Of a DNA stretch of 64,000 nt, positions 29,536 through 39,599 are shown piece after piece (within the stretch, counting starts at the first letter, position 1; every line of letters begins with the position of its first letter). The stretch is taken from the NCBI RefSeq assembly GCF_011761185.1, contig NZ_JAAOYM010000001.1, positions 2,108,001 to 2,172,000 of the forward strand, given 5' to 3'. The notes beneath the pieces were generated by a model. The model was not told the origin of the DNA. It saw only the letters and a program-made list of their open reading frames with translations, and did not search any database. The DNA comes from Saccharomonospora amisosensis. Its GTDB lineage: Bacteria > Actinomycetota > Actinomycetes > Mycobacteriales > Pseudonocardiaceae. The translations under genes and the position numbers were made by a program.

Positions 29536-31101
29536 ATGGATACGCAGCCGGACCCGCGTTCACGCAGGCGGGACGAGGCAGCCGAATCGGGCGGGTTCGC
29601 CGACCTGGCGGGCAGCCCGTTCCGGGTGGACAGGGACCGCATCGTCGCGTCACCGTTCTTCGCCCGGCTGGCCGGGGTGACACAGGTGGTCAACGCCAGC
29701 GGGTCCGCGCTGCTGCACAACCGGCTTACCCACAGCCTCAAGGTGGCGCAGGTGGCAAGGGCCATCGCCGAGCGGGTCACCGCCACCGACGATTCCGGGC
29801 AGGTCGCGGCCAAGCTGGGCGGCTGCGACCCCGATGTGGCCGAGGCCGCCGCGCTGGGCCACGACCTCGGCCATCCGCCGTTCGGTCACCTCGGTGAGCA
29901 GGTGCTCGACCGCATCGCGCGGCACCGGTACGGCCTCGCGGACGGGTTCGAGGGCAACGCGCAGACTTTCCGGATCGTCACCACCACCGAGGTCGGCGGC
30001 CCCACACCCGAGGGACTGAACCTGACGGCGGCAACCCGGGCCGCGCTGCTGAAATACCCGTGGGCGAGGCTGCACTTCCCCACTCCGCACCCGGCTGCCA
30101 TGGACGTGCCGCCCCGAGGAGCCGCCGAGCCGGAGGAGTCGCCCGGCACCGGGTCGGCCAAGTTCTCCGCCTACTCCACCGAGCTGGACGACCTGCGACA
30201 GGGCAGGGCGCCGTTCGCCGACCGGGTGGAGGTCTGGCAGCAGACCGTTGAGGCCTCCGTGATGGATCTGGCCGACGACATCGCCTACGCGATCCATGAC
30301 CTGCAAGACTTTCACCGCATCGGGGTGTTGCAGCACGCCTCGGTGGCCACCGAACTCGGCCAGTGGCGGGCCACGATGGGGGAGCTGGCCGAGCTGCCCG
30401 CCGCCGAACTGCTCGACCAGCACCGAAAGCCGGGCAGGTCACTGGAGTACCTGCGACGCCGGATGCACGCCAAGGACGGCTGGGTGACCGATGACGAGGC
30501 GTTCGCCGCCGCGGTGGCCAAGGTGCGTGGTGAACTCGTCGACGAGTTGCTCGCGATTCCGTTCGACGGCTCGATCGAGGCGGAGCAGGCGACGGCGCGG
30601 TTCTCCGCACGGTGGACGGCGCGGCTGGTGAACGGTGTGCTGGTGACCACGGCGCCGCCGACACGCACCGGGCACGTGACGTTGCGACCCGCCCAGTGGC
30701 ACGAGGTGCAGGTGCTGAAGTTCGTGCACCGGCGGTTCGTGCTGCAACGGCCGGACCTGGCGTTGCACCAGCGGGGGCAGGCCACGTTGCTGGCGCAGTT
30801 GGTGGACGCTCTAGACGCGTGGCTGGCCGACCGTGACGAGGCACACCGGCTGCCCCGCAGGCTGCACGACCTGGTGGAACTCGCGCACGCCGAGTACAGC
30901 GGCCTCGCCCGCGTCGCTCCCGAACTGCTGATCGGAGCGACCGGTGAGCCGGTACGCGGCACCGACGCGGTGCGGGGCCTCGCGCGCGGCAGGGCAGTCA
31001 TCGACTTCGTGGCGTCGCTGACGGACCGGCAGGCGGCGAGCATGCTCGACGCGATCTCCGGCCGCTCCGAACAGCCGTGGTCGGAACCCTCGGTGCTGTA
31101 G
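29536..31101 (+). CDS. dgt: Deoxyguanosinetriphosphate triphosphohydrolase-like HD protein, 521 aa
   Basis: Metal-dependent HD-superfamily hydrolase predicted to cut dNTPs to nucleoside and triphosphate, helping hold dNTP pools. Metal ligands: RLTHSLKV (His66), ALGHDLGHPPFGH (HD at 109-110), and MDLADDIAYAIHDLQD further on. The protein is longer than the usual ~430-residue dgt-like form, mainly through inserts around 195-235 and in the C-terminal part. The ATG seems leaderless. The VLRF1-like gene starts 12 bases after its stop. Confidence 0.88.
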   Translation: MDTQPDPRSRRRDEAAESGGFADLAGSPFRVDRDRIVASPFFARLAGVTQVVNASGSALLHNRLTHSLKVAQVARAIAERVTATDDSGQVAAKLGGCDPDVAEAAALGHDLGHPPFGHLGEQVLDRIARHRYGLADGFEGNAQTFRIVTTTEVGGPTPEGLNLTAATRAALLKYPWARLHFPTPHPAAMDVPPRGAAEPEESPGTGSAKFSAYSTELDDLRQGRAPFADRVEVWQQTVEASVMDLADDIAYAIHDLQDFHRIGVLQHASVATELGQWRATMGELAELPAAELLDQHRKPGRSLEYLRRRMHAKDGWVTDDEAFAAAVAKVRGELVDELLAIPFDGSIEAEQATARFSARWTARLVNGVLVTTAPPTRTGHVTLRPAQWHEVQVLKFVHRRFVLQRPDLALHQRGQATLLAQLVDALDAWLADRDEAHRLPRRLHDLVELAHAEYSGLARVAPELLIGATGEPVRGTDAVRGLARGRAVIDFVASLTDRQAASMLDAISGRSEQPWSEPSVL

Positions 31102-31113
31102 CGGGTCGCGAGC

Positions 31114-31785
31114 ATGGCACGTATCAGGCAGGCACCCGGCGGGGGCCGCATCGTCGAGGTCGAGGCGGAGCGGCTCGCGGGCTGGTTCGAGCGCTTCGCC
31201 GAACGCAACGGTGGCGTACGGCGGACCCGGCTGGGTCGGCACGAGGTGACGGTGACGGCAGGCAACGGCACGACCGCCACGGTGGCGGTGCCGTTCGGCC
31301 CGCTGGAAGGTATCGAGAGTGACACGACGGTCGACGGCCTCGCCGTGGGCGCGCTGATGGAACACGTTCGCAAGCCGAGGCGGGTCGGGCTGCTACTGGT
31401 GCGGCTCGGCGGGCACAGTGTCGGCGTGGCCGAGGCTGGGGAAGTGGTGCGCTCGCGTACCGACCGGCACCTCGTGCACGGCCGCAGCGCCGCGGGCGGT
31501 TGGTCGCAGCAACGGTTCGCCAGACGCAGGAGCGGGCAGGCGCGGCAGGCGTTGCGCTCCGCCGCGGACGACGCGGCCGAGGTGCTGGCGCCCAGGGTCC
31601 GGGAGCTGGACGCGGTGGTGCTCGGCGGCGACCGCAGGGCGTTGGACGAACTGCGTACCGACCCGCGGCTGGCGGAGGTGTTCGCGCTGGCCGAGCCGAG
31701 AGTGCTCGAGGTCGCGCGACCACGGCGTAGCGTGCTCGACGAGGCCGCCCGCAGGGCGCACGCGGTGGAGGTCCTCCTGAGGTGA
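31114..31785 (+). CDS. acVLRF1-type peptidyl-tRNA hydrolase, 223 aa
   Basis: Actinobacterial member of the Vms1-like release factor family. These proteins resemble eRF1 and cut nascent chains from tRNA on stalled or split ribosomes. The diagnostic catalytic loop GGWSQQRFARRRSGQ is at about 126-140, with the Gln that takes the role of the eRF1 GGQ glutamine. The N-terminal ~110 residues form the variable beta-rich domain. ATG follows dgt by 12 bases. Its neighbour downstream is an ABC-F protein, another ribosome-rescue or protection factor. Confidence 0.85.
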   Translation: MARIRQAPGGGRIVEVEAERLAGWFERFAERNGGVRRTRLGRHEVTVTAGNGTTATVAVPFGPLEGIESDTTVDGLAVGALMEHVRKPRRVGLLLVRLGGHSVGVAEAGEVVRSRTDRHLVHGRSAAGGWSQQRFARRRSGQARQALRSAADDAAEVLAPRVRELDAVVLGGDRRALDELRTDPRLAEVFALAEPRVLEVARPRRSVLDEAARRAHAVEVLLR

Positions 31786-31825
31786 GCCGGCCCACGGTGA
31801 TCGATAATCGCTGGACGGCTCCCCT

Positions 31826-31831
31826 TACACT
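31826..31831 (+). promoter_or_regulatory. -10 box of the ABC-F leader
   Basis: TACACT, followed after seven bases by the GTG of a six-codon leader ORF; no convincing -35 box is seen. The spacing indicates that transcription starts at or near this GTG. Confidence 0.5.
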
Positions 31832-31838
31832 GGGATGC

Positions 31839-31859
31839 GTGGTTGTCCGCCTGGAGTAG
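31839..31859 (+). CDS. Leader peptide upstream of ABC-F gene (MVVRLE)
   Basis: A GTG-initiated ORF of six codons (M-V-V-R-L-E, stop TAG at 31857-31859), directly after the predicted transcript start and three bases before an intrinsic terminator hairpin. The placement is that of a ribosome-sensing leader: ribosomes stalled by an antibiotic would alter folding and allow read-through into the ABC-F gene. It is too small to support from codon statistics, so the call rests on the promoter-leader-terminator arrangement and on the known control of some actinomycete ABC-F genes by attenuation. Confidence 0.55.
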   Translation: MVVRLE

Positions 31860-31861
31860 CT

Positions 31862-31884
31862 CGCCCGCCCCGCGCGGGCGTTTT
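31862..31884 (+). terminator. Intrinsic terminator in the ABC-F leader (attenuator)
   Basis: CGCCCGC (31862-31868), five-base loop CCCGC, GCGGGCG (31874-31880), then TTTT (31881-31884). A fully paired 7-bp GC stem plus U-run, located 38 bases before the ABC-F start. This is the only classical intrinsic terminator noticed in the window, and it sits upstream of a gene, not after one. Confidence 0.8.
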
Positions 31885-31922
31885 CACGTGTCCAGGTTCG
31901 TCACTACACCACGGAGTTCTTC

Positions 31923-33551
<1,629 letters not shown>

Positions 33552-33743
33552 GTGCGCAGGGTGGCGACGTAACGGACGTTGCGTTCGTACGCAAGCCAGT
33601 TGGCACTGAATCGGCGCAATATTGCCGCCGTTTCGGCAGGTTTTCGAGCCCTCGTCTGGCATTCGGCGGCGCTGTGTTCGATCATTGCGGCAGCAGGGGT
33701 CGAATGTGGCCCGAAACACCAGACGGGCGGAAGGTGGATTGAC

Positions 33744-33953
33744 GTGGCAGACCTGAAGAAGGGTGCGCGCATCACCGGAAACACGCGAGACAAGTTGGCC
33801 GCTGACCTGAAGAAGAAATACGAGAAGGGGGCGAGCATCCGGGCCCTGGCGGAGTCGACGGGCCGTTCCTACGGCTTCGTGCACCGGGTGCTGTCGGAGT
33901 CCGGCGTTCAGCTTCGGGGACGCGGCGGAGCGACGCGCGTCAAGAAGAAGTAA
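33744..33953 (+). CDS. Small helix-turn-helix protein, 69 aa
   Basis: Basic DNA- or RNA-binding protein: KKYEKGASIRALAESTGRSY and GFVHRVLSESGVQLR form a clear helix-turn-helix of the resolvase/transposase-like class, flanked by Lys-rich ends. The GTG at 33744 is chosen because GGAAGGTGG precedes it; a longer frame from 33579 has no ribosome site. It corresponds in position to Rv1473A, directly after the ABC-F gene, so the two are probably functionally linked. Its final 14 bases overlap the end of the convergent glycosyltransferase gene. Confidence 0.82.
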   Translation: MADLKKGARITGNTRDKLAADLKKKYEKGASIRALAESTGRSYGFVHRVLSESGVQLRGRGGATRVKKK

Positions 33954-35271
33954 GCCCGACACGCCCACTGGTGGCGCCCGGATCGGGCTCCACGACCGAG
34001 GGCGTAGCCGGGTGTGGCGTGGCCCGGTGTCGAAACACCAGCAGCGCGCCGAGCGTGATCGTGCAGTACACCAGATAGCCGAACCTCGTGGCCGGTGTGA
34101 GCATCGTGAAGGTGCCGAGGCCGACCGCGATGCGTAGCAGCGCGTCCGCGCCGCTGTGCGGTGGCTTGCGCACCAGCCACAGCAGGATCGCCAGTGCCGC
34201 GGCAGCGAGCAGCACGTAGGCGGCCACCTTTCCGGCGGCGCCGGTACTCGCGATGAGGTGTCCCGGTAGCGGGCTCGCGGCAGGAGAACTCACCGCCGCC
34301 AGGCCGGCGGGAAACCGGATGACGTGCTCGAAGAAGGTGTGCGGAGCCACGAGCAGCGCGGGCAGTTGCACCGCCGCGAACACGGCGGTGAACAGCAGGG
34401 CGAATCGCGCCAGTGCACGGCCACCCAGCCTGGTCGCGACGAGGAAGGCGAGCACCACCGCCGCGGGTAGCACGATGAGCTTGGCCGCGGTCACCAGTCC
34501 GAGCAGTATCGCCGACTGCCCGGGCCGATCGATCGCGGCCAGCGCGCAGGCGAGCACGAGCAGCGCGGCGATCGCCAGATCCGGGCCTGCGGTGGCGAAC
34601 GTCAACGCCGTGAGCGGGAAAGCCACGGCGAGTTGTGCCGCGCGCACCGGTACCGCGGGTTTGCCGAGCAGCCGCAGTGTCGCCACCACGCTCAGCAGCG
34701 CCACCAGCGCGAACACCAGCCGGACGTCGGTGAGCGCGTCGCCGACGGGCGTGCCACCCAGCAGGGCCCTCGGCAGGCCGAACAACGCCATCACGGGGCC
34801 GTACGGAGTGTAGTCGTAGCTGCCGGGCGGGTGACCCAGCGTCGCGAGATCGGCATAGGGCGTTCCCGATTCCAGCAACAGTCGGGCCGAGCGCTCGATC
34901 ACCCATACCTCGGGCTGGGCGTTCCAAGCCCCCGGTGAGGCGGTCCAGTCGCCGCCGGACAACCTGCGCACCACCAGCGTGATCAGTGGTGCGAGCATCC
35001 CGACGACGCCGACCACCGCGACGCTCACCCAGCGCGACCGCCACCAGCCCGGCCGAACTCCTCGGGAGAAGGTCAGCCAGCAGGTGTGCGCCAGCGCGAG
35101 GCCGTATGCGGCCACGGCGAAGGCCGCCCACACGCGGAAGCCGAAATGCCGGTCGGTCAGCGCCAGCACCAGCGCGTAACCGGTGCAGACGAGGTAGAGG
35201 ACGGCGTCCACCCGTAGCGGGCCTATCGCCAGGACCCGGCGTGCCCGGTCGATGATCGCCTGTGTCCCCAT
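33940..35271 (-). CDS. GT-C/GT87-like polytopic glycosyltransferase, 443 aa
   Basis: Membrane protein with ten or more hydrophobic helices, of the DUF2029 type that uses polyprenyl-phosphate sugars (mannose or arabinose) in actinomycete envelope glycans. The segment LLLESGTPYADLATLGHPPGSYDYTPYGP, read in part, carries the acidic and Tyr/Pro residues found in the first extracytoplasmic loop of these enzymes. The specific product is unknown. The ATG at 35271 follows the Cys/Pro-rich upstream frame, which is unlikely to be translated. It converges on the small HTH gene with a 14-base overlap. Confidence 0.75.
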   Translation of the reverse strand: MGTQAIIDRARRVLAIGPLRVDAVLYLVCTGYALVLALTDRHFGFRVWAAFAVAAYGLALAHTCWLTFSRGVRPGWWRSRWVSVAVVGVVGMLAPLITLVVRRLSGGDWTASPGAWNAQPEVWVIERSARLLLESGTPYADLATLGHPPGSYDYTPYGPVMALFGLPRALLGGTPVGDALTDVRLVFALVALLSVVATLRLLGKPAVPVRAAQLAVAFPLTALTFATAGPDLAIAALLVLACALAAIDRPGQSAILLGLVTAAKLIVLPAAVVLAFLVATRLGGRALARFALLFTAVFAAVQLPALLVAPHTFFEHVIRFPAGLAAVSSPAASPLPGHLIASTGAAGKVAAYVLLAAAALAILLWLVRKPPHSGADALLRIAVGLGTFTMLTPATRFGYLVYCTITLGALLVFRHRATPHPATPSVVEPDPGATSGRVGLTSS

Positions 35272-35395
35272 GGCGCATGAGGCTACCGACTCGGCCGGAA
35301 CTGTCGGTGCGGGTGGGCACAATACGTTCCCGGGGGATCGGGAAGTTCTTGATCGGGTTCGCTGTTGTGCTGCACATCCGCTCGGGAATTAGCTC

Positions 35396-35401
35396 TACTA
35401 T
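35396..35401 (+). promoter_or_regulatory. -10 box of ABC exporter operon
   Basis: TACTAT 28 bases upstream of the GTG start, with a ribosome site (GGAAAGGGG) between. No convincing -35 box is seen at normal spacing. Confidence 0.35.
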
Positions 35402-35428
35402 GGTGCAGGTCTGGAAAGGGGTGGCGGG

Positions 35429-37297
35429 GTGGACAACACATGGTCGTTGCTCAGCGGTGCGATGAGATCGGCGGACGCGCCGAAAGGGCTGCGGCGCGGA
35501 ACCGTGCGCAGGGTGGCGCGGTTCGCCCGCCCGCACTGGCCACGGCTGCTGATCTTTCTCGGTCTGACGGTCGTCGCCGCGGTGCTGGCCGTGAGCACAC
35601 CGTTGCTCGCGGGCAGGGTCGTCGACGCGATCGTGAACGGGTCCGCCGCCTCGACGGTGATCGTGCTGGCACTTGTCATCGCCGCTATCGCGATCGCCGA
35701 CGCCGGGATCGGGCTCGCCGAGCGCTGGCAGTCGGCGCGCATCGGTGAGGGGCTCATCTTCGATCTGCGCAGGGCGGTCTTCGAGCATGTGCAACGGATG
35801 CCGATCGCGTTCTTCACGCGGACGCGCACCGGAGCGCTGGTCAGCAGGCTGAACAACGACGTCATCGGAGCGCAGCGCACCTTCACGGCGACCCTGTCGG
35901 GGCTGGTCACCAACGTGATCCAGCTCGTGCTCTCGCTGGCGGTCATGGTGACGTTGTCGTGGCAGGTCACGCTGTTGGCACTGGTGTTGTTGCCGGTGTT
36001 CGTGCTGCCCGCGCGCCGCATCGGCAGGCGGATGGCGCAGTTGCAGCGGGAGTCGGCCACTTTGAACGCCTCTATGACCACGCAGATGACCGAGCGGTTC
36101 TCCGCGCCTGGCGCCACGCTGGTGAAGCTCTTCGGCAGGCCGAAGGTGGAGGCGGAGGAGTTCTCCGGCCGGGCGGGCAGGGTTCGCGACATCGGTGTGC
36201 GCACCGCGATGCTCACTCGCTGGTTCATGACCAGCCTGACGCTGGTCTCGGCACTGGCGCAGGCTCTGGTGTACGGCCTCGGCGGCTGGCTCGCGTTGCG
36301 TGGCAGCCTCGACGCGGGCACGGTTGTGGCACTGGCGTTGCTGCTCACCCGGCTCTACACGCCACTGACGGCGCTCGCCAACGTCCGCGTCGACGTGATG
36401 ACGGCGTTCGTTTCGTTCGAGCGGATCTTCGAGGTGCTCGACGTCGACCCGATGATCAAGGAGCGGCCTGATCCGGTGCCGCTGCCGGAGGCCGGCGTCT
36501 CCGTGGAGTTCGCCGACGTTCGGTTCAGTTACCCCTCCGCGGAGAAGTACTCGCTCGCCTCCCTGGAGGAAGTGGCCACTGTGGACAGCCGAGGTGGCGA
36601 GGAGGTGCTGCACGGTGTGAGTTTCGTTGCCGAACCAGGGCAGATGGTGGCGCTGGTCGGCTCGTCGGGTGCGGGCAAGTCCACCATCGCGTCGCTGGTT
36701 CCCCGGCTCTACGACGCCGACTCCGGCGCGGTTCGACTGTCCGGTGTGGATGTTTCCGAGCTGAGCTTCGAGACGCTGCGCCGCACGGTGGGTGTGGTCA
36801 CCCAGGACGGGCACCTGTTCCACGACACGATCCGGGCCAACCTGACCTACGCGGCACCGGAGGCGACCGAGGACGAGATCTGGAACGCACTGCAGCGTTC
36901 GCGCCTGGCGACGCTGGTGCGCTCGCTGCCGGACGGGCTCGACACCATCGTCGGTGAGCGCGGCTACCGGTTCTCCGGCGGGGAACGTCAGCGGTTGACG
37001 ATCGCGCGACTGCTGCTGGCGCAGCCGCGGGTGGTGGTGCTGGACGAGGCGACGTCGCACCTTGACTCCGAGTCCGAGGTCGCCGTGGGGGCGGCGCTCA
37101 CCGACGCGTTGCACGGTCGCACGGCGCTGGTGATCGCGCACCGGCTGTCGACCGTCCGTGCCGCCGACCAGATCCTGGTTGTGGAAGCGGGCAGGATCGT
37201 CGAGCGCGGTACCCACGAACAGTTACTGGCCGTGGGTGGACGGTATGCGGAGCTGTACCGGACGCAGTTCGCCCAGAACGAACCCGCGGCGGCGTGA
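35429..37297 (+). CDS. ABC exporter, fused membrane and ATPase domains, 622 aa
   Basis: Half-size type I exporter. Six membrane helices lie within residues ~35-320, followed by the nucleotide-binding domain: Walker A GSSGAGKST (~411-419), Q-loop GVVTQDGHLF, signature FSGGERQRL (~514), Walker B VVVLDEATSHLD and switch IAHRLS. An insert of about 25 residues lies between the first strands of the ATPase domain (KYSLASLEEVATVDSRGGEE). It would form a dimer; substrate unknown, lipid or drug. An in-frame TTA codon lies at 37223-37225. Its stop overlaps the start of the alpha/beta hydrolase gene. Confidence 0.92.
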   Translation: MDNTWSLLSGAMRSADAPKGLRRGTVRRVARFARPHWPRLLIFLGLTVVAAVLAVSTPLLAGRVVDAIVNGSAASTVIVLALVIAAIAIADAGIGLAERWQSARIGEGLIFDLRRAVFEHVQRMPIAFFTRTRTGALVSRLNNDVIGAQRTFTATLSGLVTNVIQLVLSLAVMVTLSWQVTLLALVLLPVFVLPARRIGRRMAQLQRESATLNASMTTQMTERFSAPGATLVKLFGRPKVEAEEFSGRAGRVRDIGVRTAMLTRWFMTSLTLVSALAQALVYGLGGWLALRGSLDAGTVVALALLLTRLYTPLTALANVRVDVMTAFVSFERIFEVLDVDPMIKERPDPVPLPEAGVSVEFADVRFSYPSAEKYSLASLEEVATVDSRGGEEVLHGVSFVAEPGQMVALVGSSGAGKSTIASLVPRLYDADSGAVRLSGVDVSELSFETLRRTVGVVTQDGHLFHDTIRANLTYAAPEATEDEIWNALQRSRLATLVRSLPDGLDTIVGERGYRFSGGERQRLTIARLLLAQPRVVVLDEATSHLDSESEVAVGAALTDALHGRTALVIAHRLSTVRAADQILVVEAGRIVERGTHEQLLAVGGRYAELYRTQFAQNEPAAA

Positions 37298-38004
37298 GGA
37301 TGGCCGAACGCGGTGGGCGGGTGCCCGCGCTGCGGGTGTTGACCCCGGATGTGCCCGTTCGCGCCGTCGCACTCGTGCTACACGGTGGGGCGCAGCACGG
37401 CCTGACCACCGTGCGGCCGTGGGGGCTGGCCTACCTGCGCATGGTCGCGCTGGCGCGGATGCTGGCGGCGGCGGGTGGACGGAGTGGGCTGGAGGTGTGC
37501 CTGCTGCGCAACCGGGTGCGCGGGTGGAACGAGCCCACCCTGCACCCGGTGCTGGACGCGCGTTGGGCGCTCGACCGCGTCCGGGTCCGGCGGCCGGGGC
37601 TACCGGTGGTGCTGGTTGGCCATTCGATGGGCGGCCGTGTCGCGCTGCGGATCGCCGACGATCCCTCGGTGGCGGGTAGTTGCGCGCTGGCGCCGTGGAC
37701 TCCGCGAGCGGAACCGGTGGAGCCCGTCACCGGGCGCAGCGTGTTGATCGCACACGGAACCCACGACACCATCACGCCTGCGGAGGACTCTCACGACTAT
37801 GCCGTGCGGGCGGCTGCCGTGGCGGCGCGTGTCGCCCGGTTCGAGATCGCTTCCGAAGGTCACGCCATGCTGCGCAGGCCCGGACCGTGGAGCAGGCTTG
37901 TGGCCGACTTCACCCTTCACTCGGCCGGACTGGGCCGGGAGAGCGACCTGCTCGCGCGAGCGTGGGCGGGAAGCGGAGCGGGGCGGTTTCGCGTTCCGCT
38001 GTGA
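37294..38004 (+). CDS. Alpha/beta-hydrolase, 236 aa
   Basis: Serine hydrolase fold. The nucleophile elbow is GHSMGG (Ser near 113), the likely acidic residue follows in HGTHDTITP, and the catalytic His is in ASEGHAML near 189. The substrate is not evident. The GTG start overlaps the exporter stop (GTGA), with an ATG two codons later as an alternative. Coupling to an exporter suggests that both act on one compound, but this is inference. Confidence 0.85.
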   Translation: MRMAERGGRVPALRVLTPDVPVRAVALVLHGGAQHGLTTVRPWGLAYLRMVALARMLAAAGGRSGLEVCLLRNRVRGWNEPTLHPVLDARWALDRVRVRRPGLPVVLVGHSMGGRVALRIADDPSVAGSCALAPWTPRAEPVEPVTGRSVLIAHGTHDTITPAEDSHDYAVRAAAVAARVARFEIASEGHAMLRRPGPWSRLVADFTLHSAGLGRESDLLARAWAGSGAGRFRVPL

Positions 38005-38249
38005 ACCCTGTGAACCCGGTCGACAGTGTGCGGTAGCGCTATTACCCAGCGTGATTGAAATGTGGGTTCAGGCGCAACCTGATCGGGGGACCACACGTCT
38101 ATCTTGCGAGGCTTGCGGTTAGGTTGGCCTCGCGCGGCAGCGCGTGCGACGGCCGGTGAAACGAGAGGCGGAGGAAAGCCGACAAGGGCACAGGAAAGCC
38201 CAGAGCAGCCCACGACAGGCCAGCAAGGTAGAGGCGATCGGGAGATGCG

Positions 38250-39428
38250 ATGACCTACGGCGGGCACTACGGCGGCCAGCAGCCGCCCCCTTCCGGCCGT
38301 CGGCCGCCACGCGGCCCTCGGCAACATCAGGGCGCACAGATGATGCCCATTCCGGGGAGTGACAGAGCCCGCCAGGCGCAGCGCAGGCCACAACAGGCCA
38401 CGAGGGTGGCACCCGCGGGACCGCCGTACGACCCGCCTGCGGCACGCCCGGGTGGAGCGCCCCCACCGAGGCCGCCTCGGCGCAAGCGGTGGTCCTTCGG
38501 CCGCGTCGCGACGGCGTTGTTGCTGGTGGTCGTGATGCTGCTGGCGGCGGTGTGGCTCTACCTCGAGTTCTCGATCAACCGGATCGACGCGCTGCCCGAC
38601 TACGAGGGCAAGCCCGCCGCCGCGGAAGGCACCAACTGGCTGATAGTGGGCTCGGACTCGCGGGCGGGGCTCGACGCCGAACAGCAGGCGCAGCTTTCCA
38701 CCGGCGACGCCGGAGGGCAGCGCACCGACACGATCATGATCGCGCACATCCCGGACAACGACACGCCCGCCACCTTGCTCAGCCTGCCCCGCGACTCGCA
38801 GGTCGAGATACCGGGCCACGGTGTCAACAAGATCAACGCGGCGTTCGCCTTCGGCGGCGCGCCGCTGCTGGCGCAGACCATCGAGCAGGCCACCGGGCTG
38901 CGGATCGACCACTATGCCGAGATCGGGTTCGGTGGTTTCGCCAACATCGTCGAGGCGATCGGCGGCGTGGAGATGGACATACCGGAGGAAATGCGCGACA
39001 CCAAGACCGGGATGGTCATCCCGGCGGGCAGGCAGACGCTCGACGGGGCGCAGGCACTGGGCTTCGTTCGCATGCGGTACAGCTCGGCGACTCCGCGATC
39101 CGATCTCGACCGGGTCGCCAACCAGCGCAAGTTCATCGGCGCGCTCGCCAACGAGATGGCCAGCCCCGCGACGCTGCTCAACCCGTTCGAGGTGTTCCCG
39201 CTGCTGGCCGATGCCCCCGACGCGCTGACCATGGACACCGAGGACCACCTGCACCATCTGGTCGGCCTCGCCTGGGCCATGCGAGGCATCTCCGACGGCG
39301 GTGTCGTCACCACGACGATGCCCACCACCTCGGCATCCGCCGAACAGTGGGACGAGGAGAAGTCACAGGTGCTGCTCGACGCGCTGCGGACGGACTCGCC
39401 GATTCCCGACAGCGTCGTCGTGAACTGA
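38250..39428 (+). CDS. LytR-CpsA-Psr (LCP) family cell-wall ligase, 392 aa
   Basis: Membrane-anchored extracytoplasmic enzyme that transfers glycopolymers such as arabinogalactan from lipid carriers onto peptidoglycan. A Pro/Gly/Gln-rich cytoplasmic tail (1-83) precedes one membrane helix (~84-105) and the LCP domain. Diagnostic motifs are LIVGSDSR, TDTIMIAHI, LLSLPRDSQVEI, KINAAFAFGG and the arginine pair in RSDLDRVANQRKFI. No LytR_C domain follows. The ATG has a GGGAG site. A small hairpin lies directly after its stop. Confidence 0.93.
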   Translation: MTYGGHYGGQQPPPSGRRPPRGPRQHQGAQMMPIPGSDRARQAQRRPQQATRVAPAGPPYDPPAARPGGAPPPRPPRRKRWSFGRVATALLLVVVMLLAAVWLYLEFSINRIDALPDYEGKPAAAEGTNWLIVGSDSRAGLDAEQQAQLSTGDAGGQRTDTIMIAHIPDNDTPATLLSLPRDSQVEIPGHGVNKINAAFAFGGAPLLAQTIEQATGLRIDHYAEIGFGGFANIVEAIGGVEMDIPEEMRDTKTGMVIPAGRQTLDGAQALGFVRMRYSSATPRSDLDRVANQRKFIGALANEMASPATLLNPFEVFPLLADAPDALTMDTEDHLHHLVGLAWAMRGISDGGVVTTTMPTTSASAEQWDEEKSQVLLDALRTDSPIPDSVVVN

Positions 39429-39430
39429 GG

Positions 39431-39447
39431 TCGGCGCGACGCGCCGA
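39431..39447 (+). terminator. Hairpin after LCP gene
   Basis: TCGGCGCG-A-CGCGCCGA, a perfect palindrome three bases after the LCP stop codon. It can fold as a 6-bp stem with a 5-base loop. No T-run follows, so termination is only probable. Confidence 0.4.
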
Positions 39448-39563
39448 TCGGTCCACCGGGGCCACGGCGGGTCGTCGCGCCCGGTGGGCGAGCAGCTTCT
39501 GGCGGCTTGCGCGCATTCTCCTGACTGTGTGGCGGTCGCGACTCGTCCGCCCGCCGGACGTGG

Positions 39564-39592
39564 TTGAACAGGCAAGCTAATGCCATTAGCCT
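39564..39592 (+). promoter_or_regulatory. Promoter with TetR-type operator between -35 and -10
   Basis: -35 TTGAAC (39564-39569), 17-base spacer, -10 TAGCCT (39587-39592), then seven bases to the ATG. The perfect palindrome GCTAATG-C-CATTAGC (39576-39590) fills the spacer and the start of the -10 box. This is a typical place for autoregulation by the TetR protein encoded immediately downstream. Confidence 0.6.
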
Positions 39593-39599
39593 GTTTGCT

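Noticed and set aside
33579-33743. Longer start for the small HTH gene
   Set aside because: The added 55 residues have no similarity to the domain and no ribosome site; the GTG at 33744 has a good one.
33908-37216. Open frame of 1102 residues on the minus strand through the glycosyltransferase and ABC exporter region
   Set aside because: It is the antisense of the real exporter and an out-of-frame shadow of the glycosyltransferase; composition is dominated by Arg, Gly, Ala and His with no domain.
38005-38249. Small gene or riboswitch before the LCP gene
   Set aside because: No ORF with a ribosome site and no conserved aptamer-like structure was recognised; only weak promoter-like hexamers.
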